Below, in pieces: positions 15,010 through 24,498 of a stretch of 52,826 nucleotides of DNA (position 1 is the first letter of the stretch; each line of letters begins with the position of its first letter). The stretch is from Bartonella tribocorum. GTDB taxonomy: Bacteria; Pseudomonadota; Alphaproteobacteria; Rhizobiales; Rhizobiaceae. The notes under the pieces are model-generated. The model searched no databases and had not been told where the DNA came from. It saw nothing but the letters and a program-made list of their open reading frames with translations. The DNA lies in contig NZ_NJGE01000007.1 in NCBI RefSeq assembly GCF_002777915.1, positions 6,692 through 59,517 of the forward strand, read 5' to 3'. The position numbers and the translations under genes were made by a program.

Positions 15010-16152
15010 ATGAAATACCAAGCTGTTGTTGATCATAATCCGCAGCCTTTTCGTCGTGATACACGCATTGATGTGTTTCGTTCTTTAGCCTTGTTGACGA
15101 TTTTCATCAACCATATCCCCGGTACTCTCTATGAGCATATAACCCATAAAAATTTTGGCTTTTCTGATTCTGCAGAGATTTTTGTTTTACTTTCAGGGAT
15201 TTCGCTGGGATTAAGTTTTCATGGGCGGTTAGAACAAAAGCCCTTTGCTTTTATTATCCGAAAATATTGGCAGAGAGCTTTTCAACTCTATGGCGCGTAT
15301 CTTTTGACTACTTTTGTCACGTTAAGCCTATTTTTAGGAGCATTTTTCTTATGGCAAACAGAAAAGCTGTTAGCGATAAATAATGTAGGGCTCTTTTTTA
15401 CAGAGCCTGTTATCGCATTTTTAAGCACCTTAAGCTTGGGGCATCAGTTAGGCTATAATAATATTCTGCCGCTTTATGTCGTTTTGATGTTTTTTGCACC
15501 TTTTATCCTATATTTGAGTTGTAAACAGACAAAGTGCCTGTTGTGGGGTTCATTTATACTCTATCTTGTTTGCGGACTTTATCAAATTGCGCCCCCTTCT
15601 TATCCTATAGAAGGAAAATGGTTTTTGAATCCTTTTTCTTGGCAATTCTTATTTGTTATCGGTTTGACCAGTACTTTAGCGCTTAAACAAGGAAAAACAA
15701 TCGCTTTTCAATCTTTTTGGCTGGTTTGTGCGGTAGGATATCTCTTGTTGGCACTGTTATGGGTTCGCTTAAATTGGTGGAGCATTTTGGGATGGTTGGG
15801 CTGGTCTTCGCCGTTGATCAACTTTAATAAAACCTTTTTAAGCTTGCCACGTTTGCTCCATGTTCTTGCATTATCCTTTCTCATTGTGTGCTTACCGCGC
15901 GTCAATAAATGGTTTTATGTTTCAGAGCAACATCCTTTAGCAATTTTGGGAAAACATCCTTTACCAGTCTTTGTAACAGGAACTATTTTTGCGATGTTTG
16001 GACAAATTGTAAAAATAGTGATGACAGGAACGTTTTTTTCCGATAGCCTCTTAATAATAACAGGTATTGTCCTGCAATTTGGAGTGGCCTATTATTATGA
16101 AAAACGGCAGTCTTTACAGAGAGCCTTTTCAAGGAAACTGATCCGTTTATAA
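15010..16152 (+). CDS. OpgC-family integral membrane protein
   Basis: The 380-residue protein has about ten hydrophobic segments and opens with RRDTRIDVFRSLALLTIFINH, followed by SAEIFVLLSGISLGL. This start is typical of OpgC-domain acyltransferases, which decorate periplasmic glucans with succinyl groups in proteobacteria. The ATG at 15010 follows GGGAG at seven bases and is preferred over a GTG at 14989. No other glucan-synthesis gene is nearby, so the substrate is not shown. Confidence 0.8.
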   Translation: MKYQAVVDHNPQPFRRDTRIDVFRSLALLTIFINHIPGTLYEHITHKNFGFSDSAEIFVLLSGISLGLSFHGRLEQKPFAFIIRKYWQRAFQLYGAYLLTTFVTLSLFLGAFFLWQTEKLLAINNVGLFFTEPVIAFLSTLSLGHQLGYNNILPLYVVLMFFAPFILYLSCKQTKCLLWGSFILYLVCGLYQIAPPSYPIEGKWFLNPFSWQFLFVIGLTSTLALKQGKTIAFQSFWLVCAVGYLLLALLWVRLNWWSILGWLGWSSPLINFNKTFLSLPRLLHVLALSFLIVCLPRVNKWFYVSEQHPLAILGKHPLPVFVTGTIFAMFGQIVKIVMTGTFFSDSLLIITGIVLQFGVAYYYEKRQSLQRAFSRKLIRL

Positions 16153-16336
16153 GAAAAACGCTCCCAAGGTGCTTGTTCGGCCGCGTTAACCTTAGTATAA
16201 AAAGTCCATTGCGCAAAAAATTTAAAAGAGGTAGTCATTTCAAAAAAAAAGCATTCTATACAGCAACAAAAGAAACTTTTTAAGACTCTGTTCGTTGAGT
16301 GGTGTGGTTTTGTGCTGATACTTGGAGTATAAAAGC

Positions 16337-16855
16337 GTGAGCGTACATAAACGTCCCTATGATGAACCTATTATCATGATTGAGCATAATGCTTTTGAAA
16401 ATGCTTTTAATCGTCTTTATGAAGAGACAATGGCGCTGATTGAAAAAACCGCAGCGTACATTGACTCAGAAGGCAAATTAGTGGCACGTTCCCTTTCAGC
16501 AGAGATTTCTGCAGTCTATGCAAAAGAGGCAATGTATTTAAGTACACGACTTATGCAAATTGCCTCTCAACTCCTTCTTCTTCGGGCAGAGCGAGAAGGG
16601 GAAATGTCACCAGAACAAATAAAAAAAGAAATCGTCAAAGTCTCTCTTCATACCCCGACCTTAGAATTTGAGACTCCTTATTGGAACGAACTTCCAGAAA
16701 TTTTCCGCCAATTTGTTGCGCATTCATTGCGTTTAGAGGCACGCATCAAGTATATGCGCGCGGGGTGGGAAACGGCTGCTTCCTGTGACTTGAGTGATGA
16801 AAATCCAGTAGGCAAACAAATCGAATTGCTGAAAACCGCCTTTGGGGGATCTTAG
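16337..16855 (+). CDS. rcdA: RcdA-like (DUF1465) regulator of CtrA degradation
   Basis: The 172-residue, mostly helical protein matches the DUF1465/RcdA family (FENAFNRLYEETMALIEKTAAYID, then YAKEAMYLSTRLMQIASQLLLLRA and MSPEQIKKEIVKVSL). In Caulobacter RcdA is an adaptor that helps ClpXP destroy CtrA at the G1-S transition. I chose GTG 16337, which follows TTGGAG and begins MSVHKRPYDEP; an in-frame TTG lies five codons earlier. The 3' half of the gene is repeated just downstream in broken form. Confidence 0.8.
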   Translation: MSVHKRPYDEPIIMIEHNAFENAFNRLYEETMALIEKTAAYIDSEGKLVARSLSAEISAVYAKEAMYLSTRLMQIASQLLLLRAEREGEMSPEQIKKEIVKVSLHTPTLEFETPYWNELPEIFRQFVAHSLRLEARIKYMRAGWETAASCDLSDENPVGKQIELLKTAFGGS

Positions 16856-16856
16856 A

Positions 16857-17195
16857 GGATATTTCCTTACTTTGCGCAAAGGGGAAATGTCACCAGAACA
16901 GATAAAAAAAGAAATCGTCAAAGTCTTTCTTCATACCCCGACCTTAGAATTTGAAACTCCTTATTGGAACGAACTTTCAGAAATTTTCTGCCAATTTGTT
17001 GCGCATTCATTGCGTTTGAGAGGCACGCATCAAGTATATGCGCGCGGGGTGGGAAACGGCTGCTTCCTGTGACTTGAGTGATGAAAATCCAGTAGGCAAA
17101 CAAATCGAATTGCTGAAAACCGCTTTTGGGGGATCTTAGAGGATATTCCCTTGGTTTGCGTGAAGGGGAAATGTCACCAGAACAGATAAAACTGG
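16857..17195 (+). pseudogene. tandem partial copies of the rcdA 3' end
   Basis: Bases 16857-17141 repeat about 16570-16856 (from GGGGAAATGTCACCAGAACA to the GGGGGATCTTAG end) with a frameshift at GTTTGAGAGGCACGC. A third, shorter copy starts at 17142 and breaks off near 17195. The unit is about 285 bases. These look like step-wise tandem duplications of the gene end. They have no start codon in a useful frame. Confidence 0.8.
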
Positions 17196-18337
17196 AAAGC
17201 GTGTGTTATACTGAATGCCTCAACCGGATATACTGGTGTTGCTAATCTGCCCTGCACGCTTCTTTCTTTAAAGAAATATCTCTTACAAGCGCGTCATATT
17301 TCCTTTTTGTGGCGCTCATCCGTGAATGGTATAAGGGTAAATTATCTCTCTATGAAGTGTATAACTTTCCCCATAAAATGTCTAAAAGCCATTGAACCCT
17401 CCATTTTTACGCTTTATTGCTATATTGCTATCAAATTCAGCTCTATCATACATTTTGCTAGCCTCTCATGTTATGACTAGTTCTTAATATTTGAAGATGA
17501 TTGATAAGAAGCATGTCTTTTCTCGTACAGTGTCACATGGCTCTTTCGCTTATGACGTAGAAGGGAATGGTTTTGATTAATACACCATAAAGCAGGTTTA
17601 CAATGAGAGAATCTTTTGATGTTTAGAACTTTCATTCAACATGAAAAATGCTGGGATATTATTCTTTTCAATTAATGCGTTTTCTCATGATCATGATGCA
17701 TTGTTCTTGTTTTTTGGGTTTTCGTTTTTGGGTTCTCTCAGTTTTAAGGGGGAGGGGTATAGGAGGGGCTCTCTTCACGGAAAATAAAACATCCAAAATC
17801 ACAAAATAAAGTGTTGTAAAAGCTCTATGGGGGATCATGGGGGGCTTTATAGGCTCCACCGTGTCTCATGCTCTTCCTACAATGTTATTGTGCTGTGAGG
17901 GGTTATTGTGCTGTGAGGGACCTGTAAAAAAATACTTCGCAATGTTTGTTCATGTCCATATCCATGGGTGGTATAACATAAAAAGACCCCGTGAATTCTA
18001 TACCGTCCATTGAAAGCATTTAAGAAGCATTTTTGCCATTTATAAATCACAAGCTTCTTTCTTTGTTTGCTTGTGGTGGTGTAATTGTTATGACATTGAA
18101 GATCAGATAGAAGGGGGCGATGAGATAAAAGGGAATTTTTATGCATTTCTTTTGTTTGCTTGTGAGGTGGTTTTATTGGATTGCATTTGTGCCTCATAAG
18201 CCTGCTGTTTATTCGTGTGTTATACTGTATAATTCATAACATATGTCCTTCTTTTTACTGGTTTTATGTTTTGCGGCTGTTTTCTTTGCGGCTTAAGCCT
18301 TTATTCAAAAGGGGGAAAAGTGTATAAACTAGCGTTT
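17196..18337. other. long gene-free spacer before ruvC
   Basis: I see no convincing gene, tRNA or known RNA in this 1.1 kb. A small tandem duplication of GTTATTGTGCTGTGAGGG lies at about 17884-17921, and GTGTGTTATACTG occurs near both ends (about 17200 and 18217). The short open frames lack ribosome sites and protein-like composition. Confidence 0.5.
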
Positions 18338-18853
18338 ATGGCAGAGACGATTCGTATTATAGGTATTGATCCAGGACTACGGTATACGGGGTGGGGCGTT
18401 ATCGATCTTGCGGGCAATCGTCTTCAGTTTGTTGCAGCAGGGACGGTTTCTTCTGATGTACAGTGTGATCTGGCTTCTAGACTCTGTCAAATCCATAAAG
18501 GTCTTTCAGAGGTTGTGCATCAATTTATGCCCCATGAAGCTGCGGTGGAACATGTGTTTGTCAACAAAGATGCTACAGCAACACTAAAACTTGGGCAGGC
18601 GCGTGCCATTGCACTGCTGGTTCCTGCGCAAGCAAATTGTCCTGTTTTTGAATATGCGCCCAACAAAGTAAAAAAATCGGTTATTGGTGTTGGGCATGGT
18701 GCTAAAGAACAAATTCATATGATGGTAAAAGTTCTTCTTCCACGGGCTGAATTTAATAGCAATGATGCGGCAGATGCCCTTGCTCTTGCTCTTTGCCATA
18801 GCATGCATCGTAAGAGAATTGATCAATCTTATCAGGCAAGGATGGCGATATGA
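18338..18853 (+). CDS. ruvC: Holliday junction endodeoxyribonuclease RuvC
   Basis: The 171-residue protein shows the RuvC fold signatures: the first catalytic aspartate in [12 protein letters not shown] (D11), the acidic residue in [12 protein letters not shown], and the C-terminal pair in [13 protein letters not shown]. RuvC cuts Holliday junctions symmetrically after RuvAB has migrated them. The start is placed at ATG 18338 (MAETIRI). A GTG at 18320, behind a closer GGGG, is possible and would add six residues. It is the first gene of a ruvCAB operon with ruvA 13 bases downstream. Confidence 0.93.
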   Translation: MAETIRIIGIDPGLRYTGWGVIDLAGNRLQFVAAGTVSSDVQCDLASRLCQIHKGLSEVVHQFMPHEAAVEHVFVNKDATATLKLGQARAIALLVPAQANCPVFEYAPNKVKKSVIGVGHGAKEQIHMMVKVLLPRAEFNSNDAADALALALCHSMHRKRIDQSYQARMAI

Positions 18854-18866
18854 TTGGGATGACACC

Positions 18867-19481
18867 ATGATTGGCAAGTTAAAGGGCACGCTTGAACATA
18901 TCTTTGAGGATTATATCGTTCTTGATGTTCATGGTGTGGGGTATGTTGTTTTTATCTCAAATCGCTTGCGTCCTTCTTTGCCTTCTGTTGGGGAGGCATT
19001 AAGTCTGTTTATTGAAACCCATGTTCGCGAAGAGGCAATCCGCCTTTTTGGTTTTGCAACAAGAGCTGAACAGGAGTGGTTTTGTATGCTCCAAAATGTT
19101 CCAGGTGTAGGGGCAAAGGTTGCTCTAGCAATCTTGGGGACTTTATCGCCCGATGAACTTGCACAAGCCATTGCCTTAAACGATGTGGCGATGATTAGTC
19201 GCGCACCAGGCGTTGGTAAAAAAGTTAGTGAAAGAATTGTGGGGGAATTAAAAAGTAAAACGCTTCCCTTTGAACAGACGGTCAAGACTGTTTCAATTCC
19301 TCAGCAGGAGATGACCAATCAACCTACCCATGATGCGCTTTCCGCGCTGATGAAGCTAGGCTTTGAACGGGAGCAAGCAGCCCGCGCTCTTGCTCTTGCG
19401 ATGAATGCTCTTGAGGGGGAAACCGTGTCTTCTGCTTTGCTGATCCGCCATAGTCTCAAATTGCTTTCTTCTCCTACTTGA
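18867..19481 (+). CDS. ruvA: Holliday junction branch migration protein RuvA
   Basis: The 204-residue protein has the three RuvA domains: the N-terminal OB fold ([12 protein letters not shown], then [12 protein letters not shown]), tandem helix-hairpin-helix motifs ([16 protein letters not shown] and [16 protein letters not shown]), and a C-terminal domain III ([20 protein letters not shown]) that contacts RuvB. It binds four-way junctions as a tetramer. The frame is open for 35 more codons upstream, overlapping ruvC, but MIGKLKG is the conserved start. Confidence 0.94.
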   Translation: MIGKLKGTLEHIFEDYIVLDVHGVGYVVFISNRLRPSLPSVGEALSLFIETHVREEAIRLFGFATRAEQEWFCMLQNVPGVGAKVALAILGTLSPDELAQAIALNDVAMISRAPGVGKKVSERIVGELKSKTLPFEQTVKTVSIPQQEMTNQPTHDALSALMKLGFEREQAARALALAMNALEGETVSSALLIRHSLKLLSSPT

Positions 19482-19494
19482 ATAAAAGGTAACA

Positions 19495-20586
19495 ATGCAT
19501 AAAGATGAAGATCAACGCCTTTTGGGGCCCGCTTCCCTTCCTAACGATCCGGATCGTTCCTTAAGACCACAAGTTCTTGATGACTTTATTGGGCAAGAGG
19601 CGGCGCGGGCAAATTTAAAAATATTTATTGAAGCTGCAAAAACGCGGCAAGAAGCGTTGGATCATGTTTTGTTTGTAGGACCACCGGGATTGGGAAAAAC
19701 AACGCTTTCACAGATTATGGCAAAAGAATTAGGCGTTAATTTTCGCTCTACTTCAGGACCAGTTATTGCTAAAGCAGGAGATTTGGCTGCTCTCTTGACC
19801 AATCTTGAAGAACGCGATGTCTTGTTTATTGATGAAATTCATCGCTTAAATCCAGCGATTGAAGAAATTCTTTATCCAGCCATGGAAGATTATCAACTTG
19901 ATTTGATCATTGGAGAAGGACCGGCAGCACGCTCAGTTAAAATTGATCTGGCTAAATTTACTTTGGTGGCGGCAACCACACGGTTGGGGCTTTTGACCAC
20001 ACCGCTGAGAGACCGTTTTGGCATCCCCATTCGTCTTAATTTTTATACGATAGAAGAATTGGAATATATTGTACAGCGTAATGCGCGGCTTTTTGCTGTC
20101 AAGATCAGTGATGATGGTGCGCATGAAATTGCACGCCGAGCACGAGGAACCCCGCGTATTGCTGGACGGCTTTTACGGCGCGTTTGTGATTTTGCTTTGG
20201 TAAAACAAGCAAAACAAATTGATCGAGAAATCGCTGATGAAGCCCTTTCGCGCCTTGAGGTCGATCATCTGGGGCTTGATCCGCTTGACCGGCGTTATTT
20301 GCTCCTGATTGCGCAAACTTTTTTAGGGGGACCGGTGGGCATTGAAACCATTGCTGCTGCTTTATCAGAACCACGCGATGCTATTGAAGATATCGTTGAG
20401 CCGTATCTTCTCCAACAAGGCTTTATTCAGCGAACCGCTCGTGGGCGCATTTTAACTGAAAAGGCGTGGAGCCATTTAGGGCTTTCTGCGCCTGCTTCAA
20501 CATCTATACAAAAGCGTACTCAACTTTCTGATGCTCAAGACAATGCTTCACTTCAGGCAACTTTATGGGATGGGGAAGATGACTGA
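19495..20586 (+). CDS. ruvB: Holliday junction branch migration helicase RuvB
   Basis: The 363-residue AAA+ ATPase has Walker A GPPGLGKT at residues 62-69, Walker [11 protein letters not shown], sensor 1 in VAATTR, and the arginine-finger region [13 protein letters not shown]. The C-terminal winged-helix part includes [13 protein letters not shown] and [10 protein letters not shown]. RuvB rings pump DNA through RuvA-bound junctions. The ATG at 19495 follows AAAGGT, 13 bases after ruvA. The C terminus is some 20 residues longer than in enterobacteria, with a Ser/Gln-rich tail. Confidence 0.95.
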   Translation: MHKDEDQRLLGPASLPNDPDRSLRPQVLDDFIGQEAARANLKIFIEAAKTRQEALDHVLFVGPPGLGKTTLSQIMAKELGVNFRSTSGPVIAKAGDLAALLTNLEERDVLFIDEIHRLNPAIEEILYPAMEDYQLDLIIGEGPAARSVKIDLAKFTLVAATTRLGLLTTPLRDRFGIPIRLNFYTIEELEYIVQRNARLFAVKISDDGAHEIARRARGTPRIAGRLLRRVCDFALVKQAKQIDREIADEALSRLEVDHLGLDPLDRRYLLLIAQTFLGGPVGIETIAAALSEPRDAIEDIVEPYLLQQGFIQRTARGRILTEKAWSHLGLSAPASTSIQKRTQLSDAQDNASLQATLWDGEDD

Positions 20587-20798
20587 GGTATCTTTTAAAA
20601 AAAACTGTGCCGATGGTTTATCGCAAACGCTTATAAAGATAAGAAGCGTTCTGCCTGTCCTTGTGTTTTGACTGAAAAGGTTTGGAACGATGGAGGATTT
20701 TGTTCTTTGGCTTTTCATAACTTCAACACAAAAATGTGTTGAATCTCTTGATTAATAAACAATTTGCTATCTAAATGATTTTATGGGACATGAAGTCA

Positions 20799-21239
20799 AT
20801 GACAGAAATAACGCCTTTCAAGAGCAATCATAAAAATGCTTTTCATAATTTTCAGGTGCGCGTTTATGTGGCTGATACAGATTTTTCCGGTGTGGTTTAT
20901 CATGCTCGTTATCTGGAATTTTTTGAACGGGGACGTTCAGAGTTTTTACGGGATGCCGGTTTTAATAATAAGATGTTAGCTGCAGGAACTGAGGGGGAAA
21001 AACTGTTTTTTGTTGTGCGCCATATGGAAATTAGTTTTTCACGACCAGCCAAAATTGATAATCTTTTAGTCGTTAAAACGCGTGTTGATCATATCCAAGG
21101 GGCACGCTTTTTTATGGAACAATCTATTGTACATGAGGCAACCACTTTGGTAACAGCGAAAGTTGAAATTGCTCTGATTAATGAGGAGGCAAAACCACGA
21201 CGTTTACCCAAAGAGCTTTTTGCAAAAATGCTGGGTTAA
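20799..21239 (+). CDS. ybgC: YbgC/Tol-Pal-associated acyl-CoA thioesterase
   Basis: The 146-residue hot-dog-fold protein carries the family signature VYVADTDFSGVVYHARYLEFFERGRSEFLR with its catalytic aspartate. YbgC hydrolyses acyl-CoA thioesters and is usually the first gene of the tol-pal cluster, as here. The start is uncertain: ATG 20799 (MTEITPF) was chosen, while ATG at 20793 or 20775 would add two or eight residues. It is separated from tolQ by about 700 bases, so it may not share a transcript with it. Confidence 0.88.
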   Translation: MTEITPFKSNHKNAFHNFQVRVYVADTDFSGVVYHARYLEFFERGRSEFLRDAGFNNKMLAAGTEGEKLFFVVRHMEISFSRPAKIDNLLVVKTRVDHIQGARFFMEQSIVHEATTLVTAKVEIALINEEAKPRRLPKELFAKMLG

Positions 21240-21943
21240 AACTGTTGTGCGTTGAATATACAACATTTTGATTTATAAAGAGAATATAGCATTCTTCAGC
21301 TTTAATAAAAATTTTGGGTGTCGTAAAATTGTCTTGTTTCAAATCTTTTCTCTATTGAAACAATGAAAACCATTTCCTTACTCTCTGCATAAAAGAGTAA
21401 TATAAATCATTGAAAAAGCGGTAAAAATTTAAAATAGATTCTCTTCAATCTCATCAAAGACCAATATCGCAAGTGAGCCAAAAGAATGAAGGGGTTGGTT
21501 TTCATGGAGTAAGAGAGTGAAAAGGCTTTTTTCTTGTCACAGGCGGGGTTAGTGTGTGGAGGACAAATAAGGATTGAGAAAAGCATAAAATTATCTTTTA
21601 TAAAGCTTTTCAAGAGCCAAGACTTATCGCAACATTTTGAGTTGGGAACACCGTATGATCGTTTAGCGTTCTTAACCTAAAGATGGGGATACATAATAGA
21701 TTGAATATTATGCTTTATATTATTTTATGGAAGGGGCAGGGTTTTATGCCGTTGTGAAATGGGAGTGAGGTGTATTGAGGGATGTTCTCGTACTCACTTT
21801 TTAAAGAAATTTAAGAAACAGGTCTTGTTTTAGCGCATGGATTTATGTGAAACTAAGGTTTTTTACTTAAATTTAGAAACTATAAAACAATCTGTTTTAT
21901 AGAATTTTAGGAAATGAACCTTTCATTTAGAGGGACAAAAATT
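21240..21943. other. gene-free region upstream of tolQ
   Basis: No credible gene is found on either strand in these 700 bases; the longest minus-strand frame (about 21407-21613) lacks a ribosome site. The AT-rich stretch from about 21690 to 21930 must contain the tolQ promoter, but I cannot single out a -35/-10 pair with confidence. Confidence 0.45.
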
Positions 21944-22657
21944 ATGCCGCATGTAGAACTAACGAATCCGGAAACAATGGGAATGTTGCATTTATTTATG
22001 CAAGCGAGTCTCGTTGTTAAAGTTGTTATGGTTGGGTTGCTGCTTGCTTCCATTTGGAGTTGGGCTATTATTTTTGATAAAATTTTTACCTATCGGAGAA
22101 TACGGCGTGAAATAAAGCAATTTGAACGGACATTTTGGTCAGGCAAAGCGCTAGAAGATCTGTATGCATCATGTAAAATTCAACGGACCAATAGCATATC
22201 TGCTGTTTTTATGGCGGCAATGGTTGAATGGAAAAAATCTCTTGAAAAAGGGACCCATACTTCAACAAGTTTGCAGAGCAGAATTGATAAGGCGATGGAT
22301 TTAACGCTGGGGCGTGAAAGTGAAAAAATAGAATCAAAGTTAAGTTTTCTTGCAACACTGGGATCTGCGGGACCTTTTATCGGTCTTTTTGGAACAGTGA
22401 TTGGGATTATGGAGTCTTTTCTTTCGATTTCAGCTTCTCAAAATACGTCTCTTGCCATTGTCGCTCCAGGGATTGCAGAAGCACTTTTGGCAACGGCTAT
22501 TGGTTTGTTTGCAGCAATTCCAGCTGTTATTGCCTACAATAAGTTGACCCATGAAAGTGCGCGCATCATTACACAAATAGAAAATTTTGCTGATGAATTT
22601 TCAACCATTGTCTCGCGGCGTATTGATGAAACACGCACAACACCTTCCCCTTTATAA
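21944..22657 (+). CDS. tolQ: Tol-Pal inner-membrane proton channel protein TolQ
   Basis: The 237-residue protein has three transmembrane segments, near residues 17-40 and in the two hydrophobic runs around FLATLGSAGPFIGLFGTVIGI and GIAEALLATAIGLFAAIPAVI, which are the MotA/TolQ/ExbB signature. TolQ with TolR uses the proton motive force to energise TolA. I placed the start at ATG 21944 (MPHVEL) behind GAGGGA rather than ten codons earlier. It is followed by tolR after 15 bases. Confidence 0.93.
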   Translation: MPHVELTNPETMGMLHLFMQASLVVKVVMVGLLLASIWSWAIIFDKIFTYRRIRREIKQFERTFWSGKALEDLYASCKIQRTNSISAVFMAAMVEWKKSLEKGTHTSTSLQSRIDKAMDLTLGRESEKIESKLSFLATLGSAGPFIGLFGTVIGIMESFLSISASQNTSLAIVAPGIAEALLATAIGLFAAIPAVIAYNKLTHESARIITQIENFADEFSTIVSRRIDETRTTPSPL

Positions 22658-22672
22658 ACAAGGAGCTTAGCC

Positions 22673-23125
22673 ATGGGAATTTCTGTTGCTTCTTCTTCTC
22701 GAAAAAAGATCCGTAGGCGGCATCATTCACGAAGCCAATTGATGAGTGAGATCAATGTTACCCCTTTTGTGGATGTGATGCTGGTGTTGCTCATTATTTT
22801 TATGGTTTCTGCCCCCCTCTTGGTGAACGGTGTTCCTTTGGATTTGCCACGCAGTCAAGCAGGACCCGTCCGCGCGCAAAAAGCGCCCCTTACGGTTTCA
22901 CTTGACGCGCAGGGGCGCTTTGCCATTCATCAAGAGTATTATGAAACATCACAGGCGTTGATTGCACAGCTTAAAGCGCTTCTGGAAGCAGATGCAACAC
23001 AAAAAGACCAACGGATTTTTGTGCGGGTGGCGAAAACTGTTGAATATCAACAAGTCTTAAAACTGCTTGCAGATATTCAAAAGGCAGGGTTTTCTCAAGT
23101 GGCACTAGCAAGTCTCGCACAATAA
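22673..23125 (+). CDS. tolR: Tol-Pal protein TolR
   Basis: The 150-residue ExbD/TolR protein has a basic cytoplasmic N terminus (KKIRRRHHSR), one transmembrane helix containing the proton-carrying aspartate in TPFVDVMLVLLIIF (D34), and a periplasmic domain ending in LLADIQKAGFSQVALASL. The ribosome site AAGGAG precedes the ATG. It works in the inner membrane with TolQ. The order tolQ-tolR-tolA-tolB is conserved. Confidence 0.93.
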   Translation: MGISVASSSRKKIRRRHHSRSQLMSEINVTPFVDVMLVLLIIFMVSAPLLVNGVPLDLPRSQAGPVRAQKAPLTVSLDAQGRFAIHQEYYETSQALIAQLKALLEADATQKDQRIFVRVAKTVEYQQVLKLLADIQKAGFSQVALASLAQ

Positions 23126-23231
23126 ATAACAAACAATAAAATTGTCTATAACGAATTGTTTTTAAATGTTTTAAAAGAGAAAAGCGTGGTTAAAAGTGAA
23201 AAAATACAAGGTATCAATGAAGGCATAAAAA

Positions 23232-24455
23232 ATGAACAAAGACTCCTATCATAGCATGAAACGAGGCTTGGTTTTATCCCTTGTGGTCCATGTTATTTTT
23301 CTCAGTTGGGGCGCCGTTCAGTTCATGAACTCTGTTTCTTTACCACAACCATTGGAAGAAATTCCCATTACTCTTGCTCCTTTGATGGAAGAGTTTTCCT
23401 CTCAACAAGGCTCCGTGGAAGCCCCTATCCATGCAGTCCCTGCCGTTAAACCAACCACTAAACCCCAAGAAAAAGAAGATGCCCGTCATATTGGAGAAGG
23501 ACAACGGGATAGTCTTGCGCCTCTTCAGCCAAAAGAAAAGCCGCATTCCGTTGAGACAACACCCCCGCCGACAAGCGATCCATTAGAAACATCTAAGCTT
23601 ACAGAACCAGTAGAGGAAAAAACAGAGGATGCGTCTAAGCTTGCGTCTGAGATGCCTTCGCAGGTACCAGAGGATGCGTCTAAGCTTGCGTCTGAGATGC
23701 CTTCGCAGGTACCAGAGGATGCGTCCAAGCTTGCATCTGAGATGCCTTCGCAGGTACCAGAGGATGTGTCCAAGCTTATTCTTAAGCCTGCGTACAAAAG
23801 TGAAGAGATAATATCGCCGAAAGAATTGGCTCCAGCGGTACAAAAGGCACCAGCAGAGCAGGTTGTTCAGCAAGCCCCTAAAATTGCACTTCCAGACAAA
23901 CCTCTTCTTCCACAGTTTAAACCAAAATTTGACGAAGGAGTTCCGATAAAGAAAGAGAGTGCATTGAAGCAAAAGATGCCAAAGCTTAACAAGAAAAATC
24001 AAGAGAAACAAACTATTGAAGATATTTTAGCTATAGAAGACAATAATTTGCTCAATCGTGCGCGCTCACAAGGAGGGGGAGCAAAACGGTCTCATACACC
24101 AGAAGCTTTGGGTGCAAGAAAAAATATTAATGATACCACAAAAATGGCACAAACATTGGTCAATATTGCGGGGGGATGCATTCAACAGAAGCTTAAACTT
24201 GTGGCACTTGGTGGCGATTTAAAAAACCGTCCCATTGTGCGGTTGCGATTTTACTTAGACCGTGAAGGGATGGTTATGGGCGACCCTATCATTGAGCCCG
24301 TAAGCGGTCTTGAGAGTCAACAAGCGATTATGATAAGGCAGGTGTATGCGGCTGTCTTTTCATGTCAACCTTATGCAGATCTTCCCCGTGATCAATATGA
24401 CCTGTGGGGGCAGGGTTTTGACTTTAATGTTGATCCCCTCCACGAAATAAGATGA
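23232..24455 (+). CDS. tolA: TolA, cell-envelope integrity protein with internal repeats
   Basis: The 407-residue protein begins with a single transmembrane anchor (residues about 10-31, GLVLSLVVHVIFLSWG). A long Pro/Lys/Glu-rich periplasmic arm follows, and then a compact C-terminal domain (CIQQKLKLVALGG, PIVRLRFYLDREG, QAIMIRQVYAAVFSCQPY) typical of TolA/TonB-like domain III. TolA spans the periplasm between TolQR and TolB/Pal. The arm includes three identical 15-residue repeats at residues 132-176. Its position between tolR and tolB confirms the call. Confidence 0.88.
   Translation: MNKDSYHSMKRGLVLSLVVHVIFLSWGAVQFMNSVSLPQPLEEIPITLAPLMEEFSSQQGSVEAPIHAVPAVKPTTKPQEKEDARHIGEGQRDSLAPLQPKEKPHSVETTPPPTSDPLETSKLTEPVEEKTEDASKLASEMPSQVPEDASKLASEMPSQVPEDASKLASEMPSQVPEDVSKLILKPAYKSEEIISPKELAPAVQKAPAEQVVQQAPKIALPDKPLLPQFKPKFDEGVPIKKESALKQKMPKLNKKNQEKQTIEDILAIEDNNLLNRARSQGGGAKRSHTPEALGARKNINDTTKMAQTLVNIAGGCIQQKLKLVALGGDLKNRPIVRLRFYLDREGMVMGDPIIEPVSGLESQQAIMIRQVYAAVFSCQPYADLPRDQYDLWGQGFDFNVDPLHEIR
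23625..23780 (+). repeat. 45-bp tandem repeats inside tolA
   Basis: Three nearly identical 45-base units start at 23625, 23670 and 23715, each coding EDASKLASEMPSQVP. A fourth, diverged part-unit follows (EDVSKLIL). A related element, LETSKLTEPVEE, precedes them. The number of units probably varies between strains through slippage and would change the length of the periplasmic arm in steps of 15 residues. Confidence 0.9.
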
Positions 24456-24498
24456 TAAATGAGAAAAAATAAATTCGTTTAACGAAAGGACACATTCC

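Noticed and set aside
17884-17921. Tandem duplication of GTTATTGTGCTGTGAGGG
   Set aside because: Only two units, no coding or structural context; probably replication slippage. Mentioned with the spacer only.
17196-18337. Search for tRNA, tmRNA or 6S-like RNA in the longest spacers
   Set aside because: No cloverleaf with a recognisable T-loop and acceptor stem, and no known RNA motif, could be seen by eye here or in 21240-21943 and 34361-34789.
20622-20652. Inverted repeat AACGCTT/AAGCGTT after ruvB considered as terminator
   Set aside because: The stem is AT-containing and short, has an 11-base loop and no T run follows; not strong enough to call.
23625-23780. Regular 45-base repeats considered as a CRISPR array
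   Set aside because: The units are directly adjacent without unique spacers, are a multiple of three and lie in frame within tolA.
23525-24011. Minus-strand frames opposite tolA
   Set aside because: They mirror the 45-base tolA repeats. tolA has a clear anchor, domain III and operon position, so the antisense frames are shadows.
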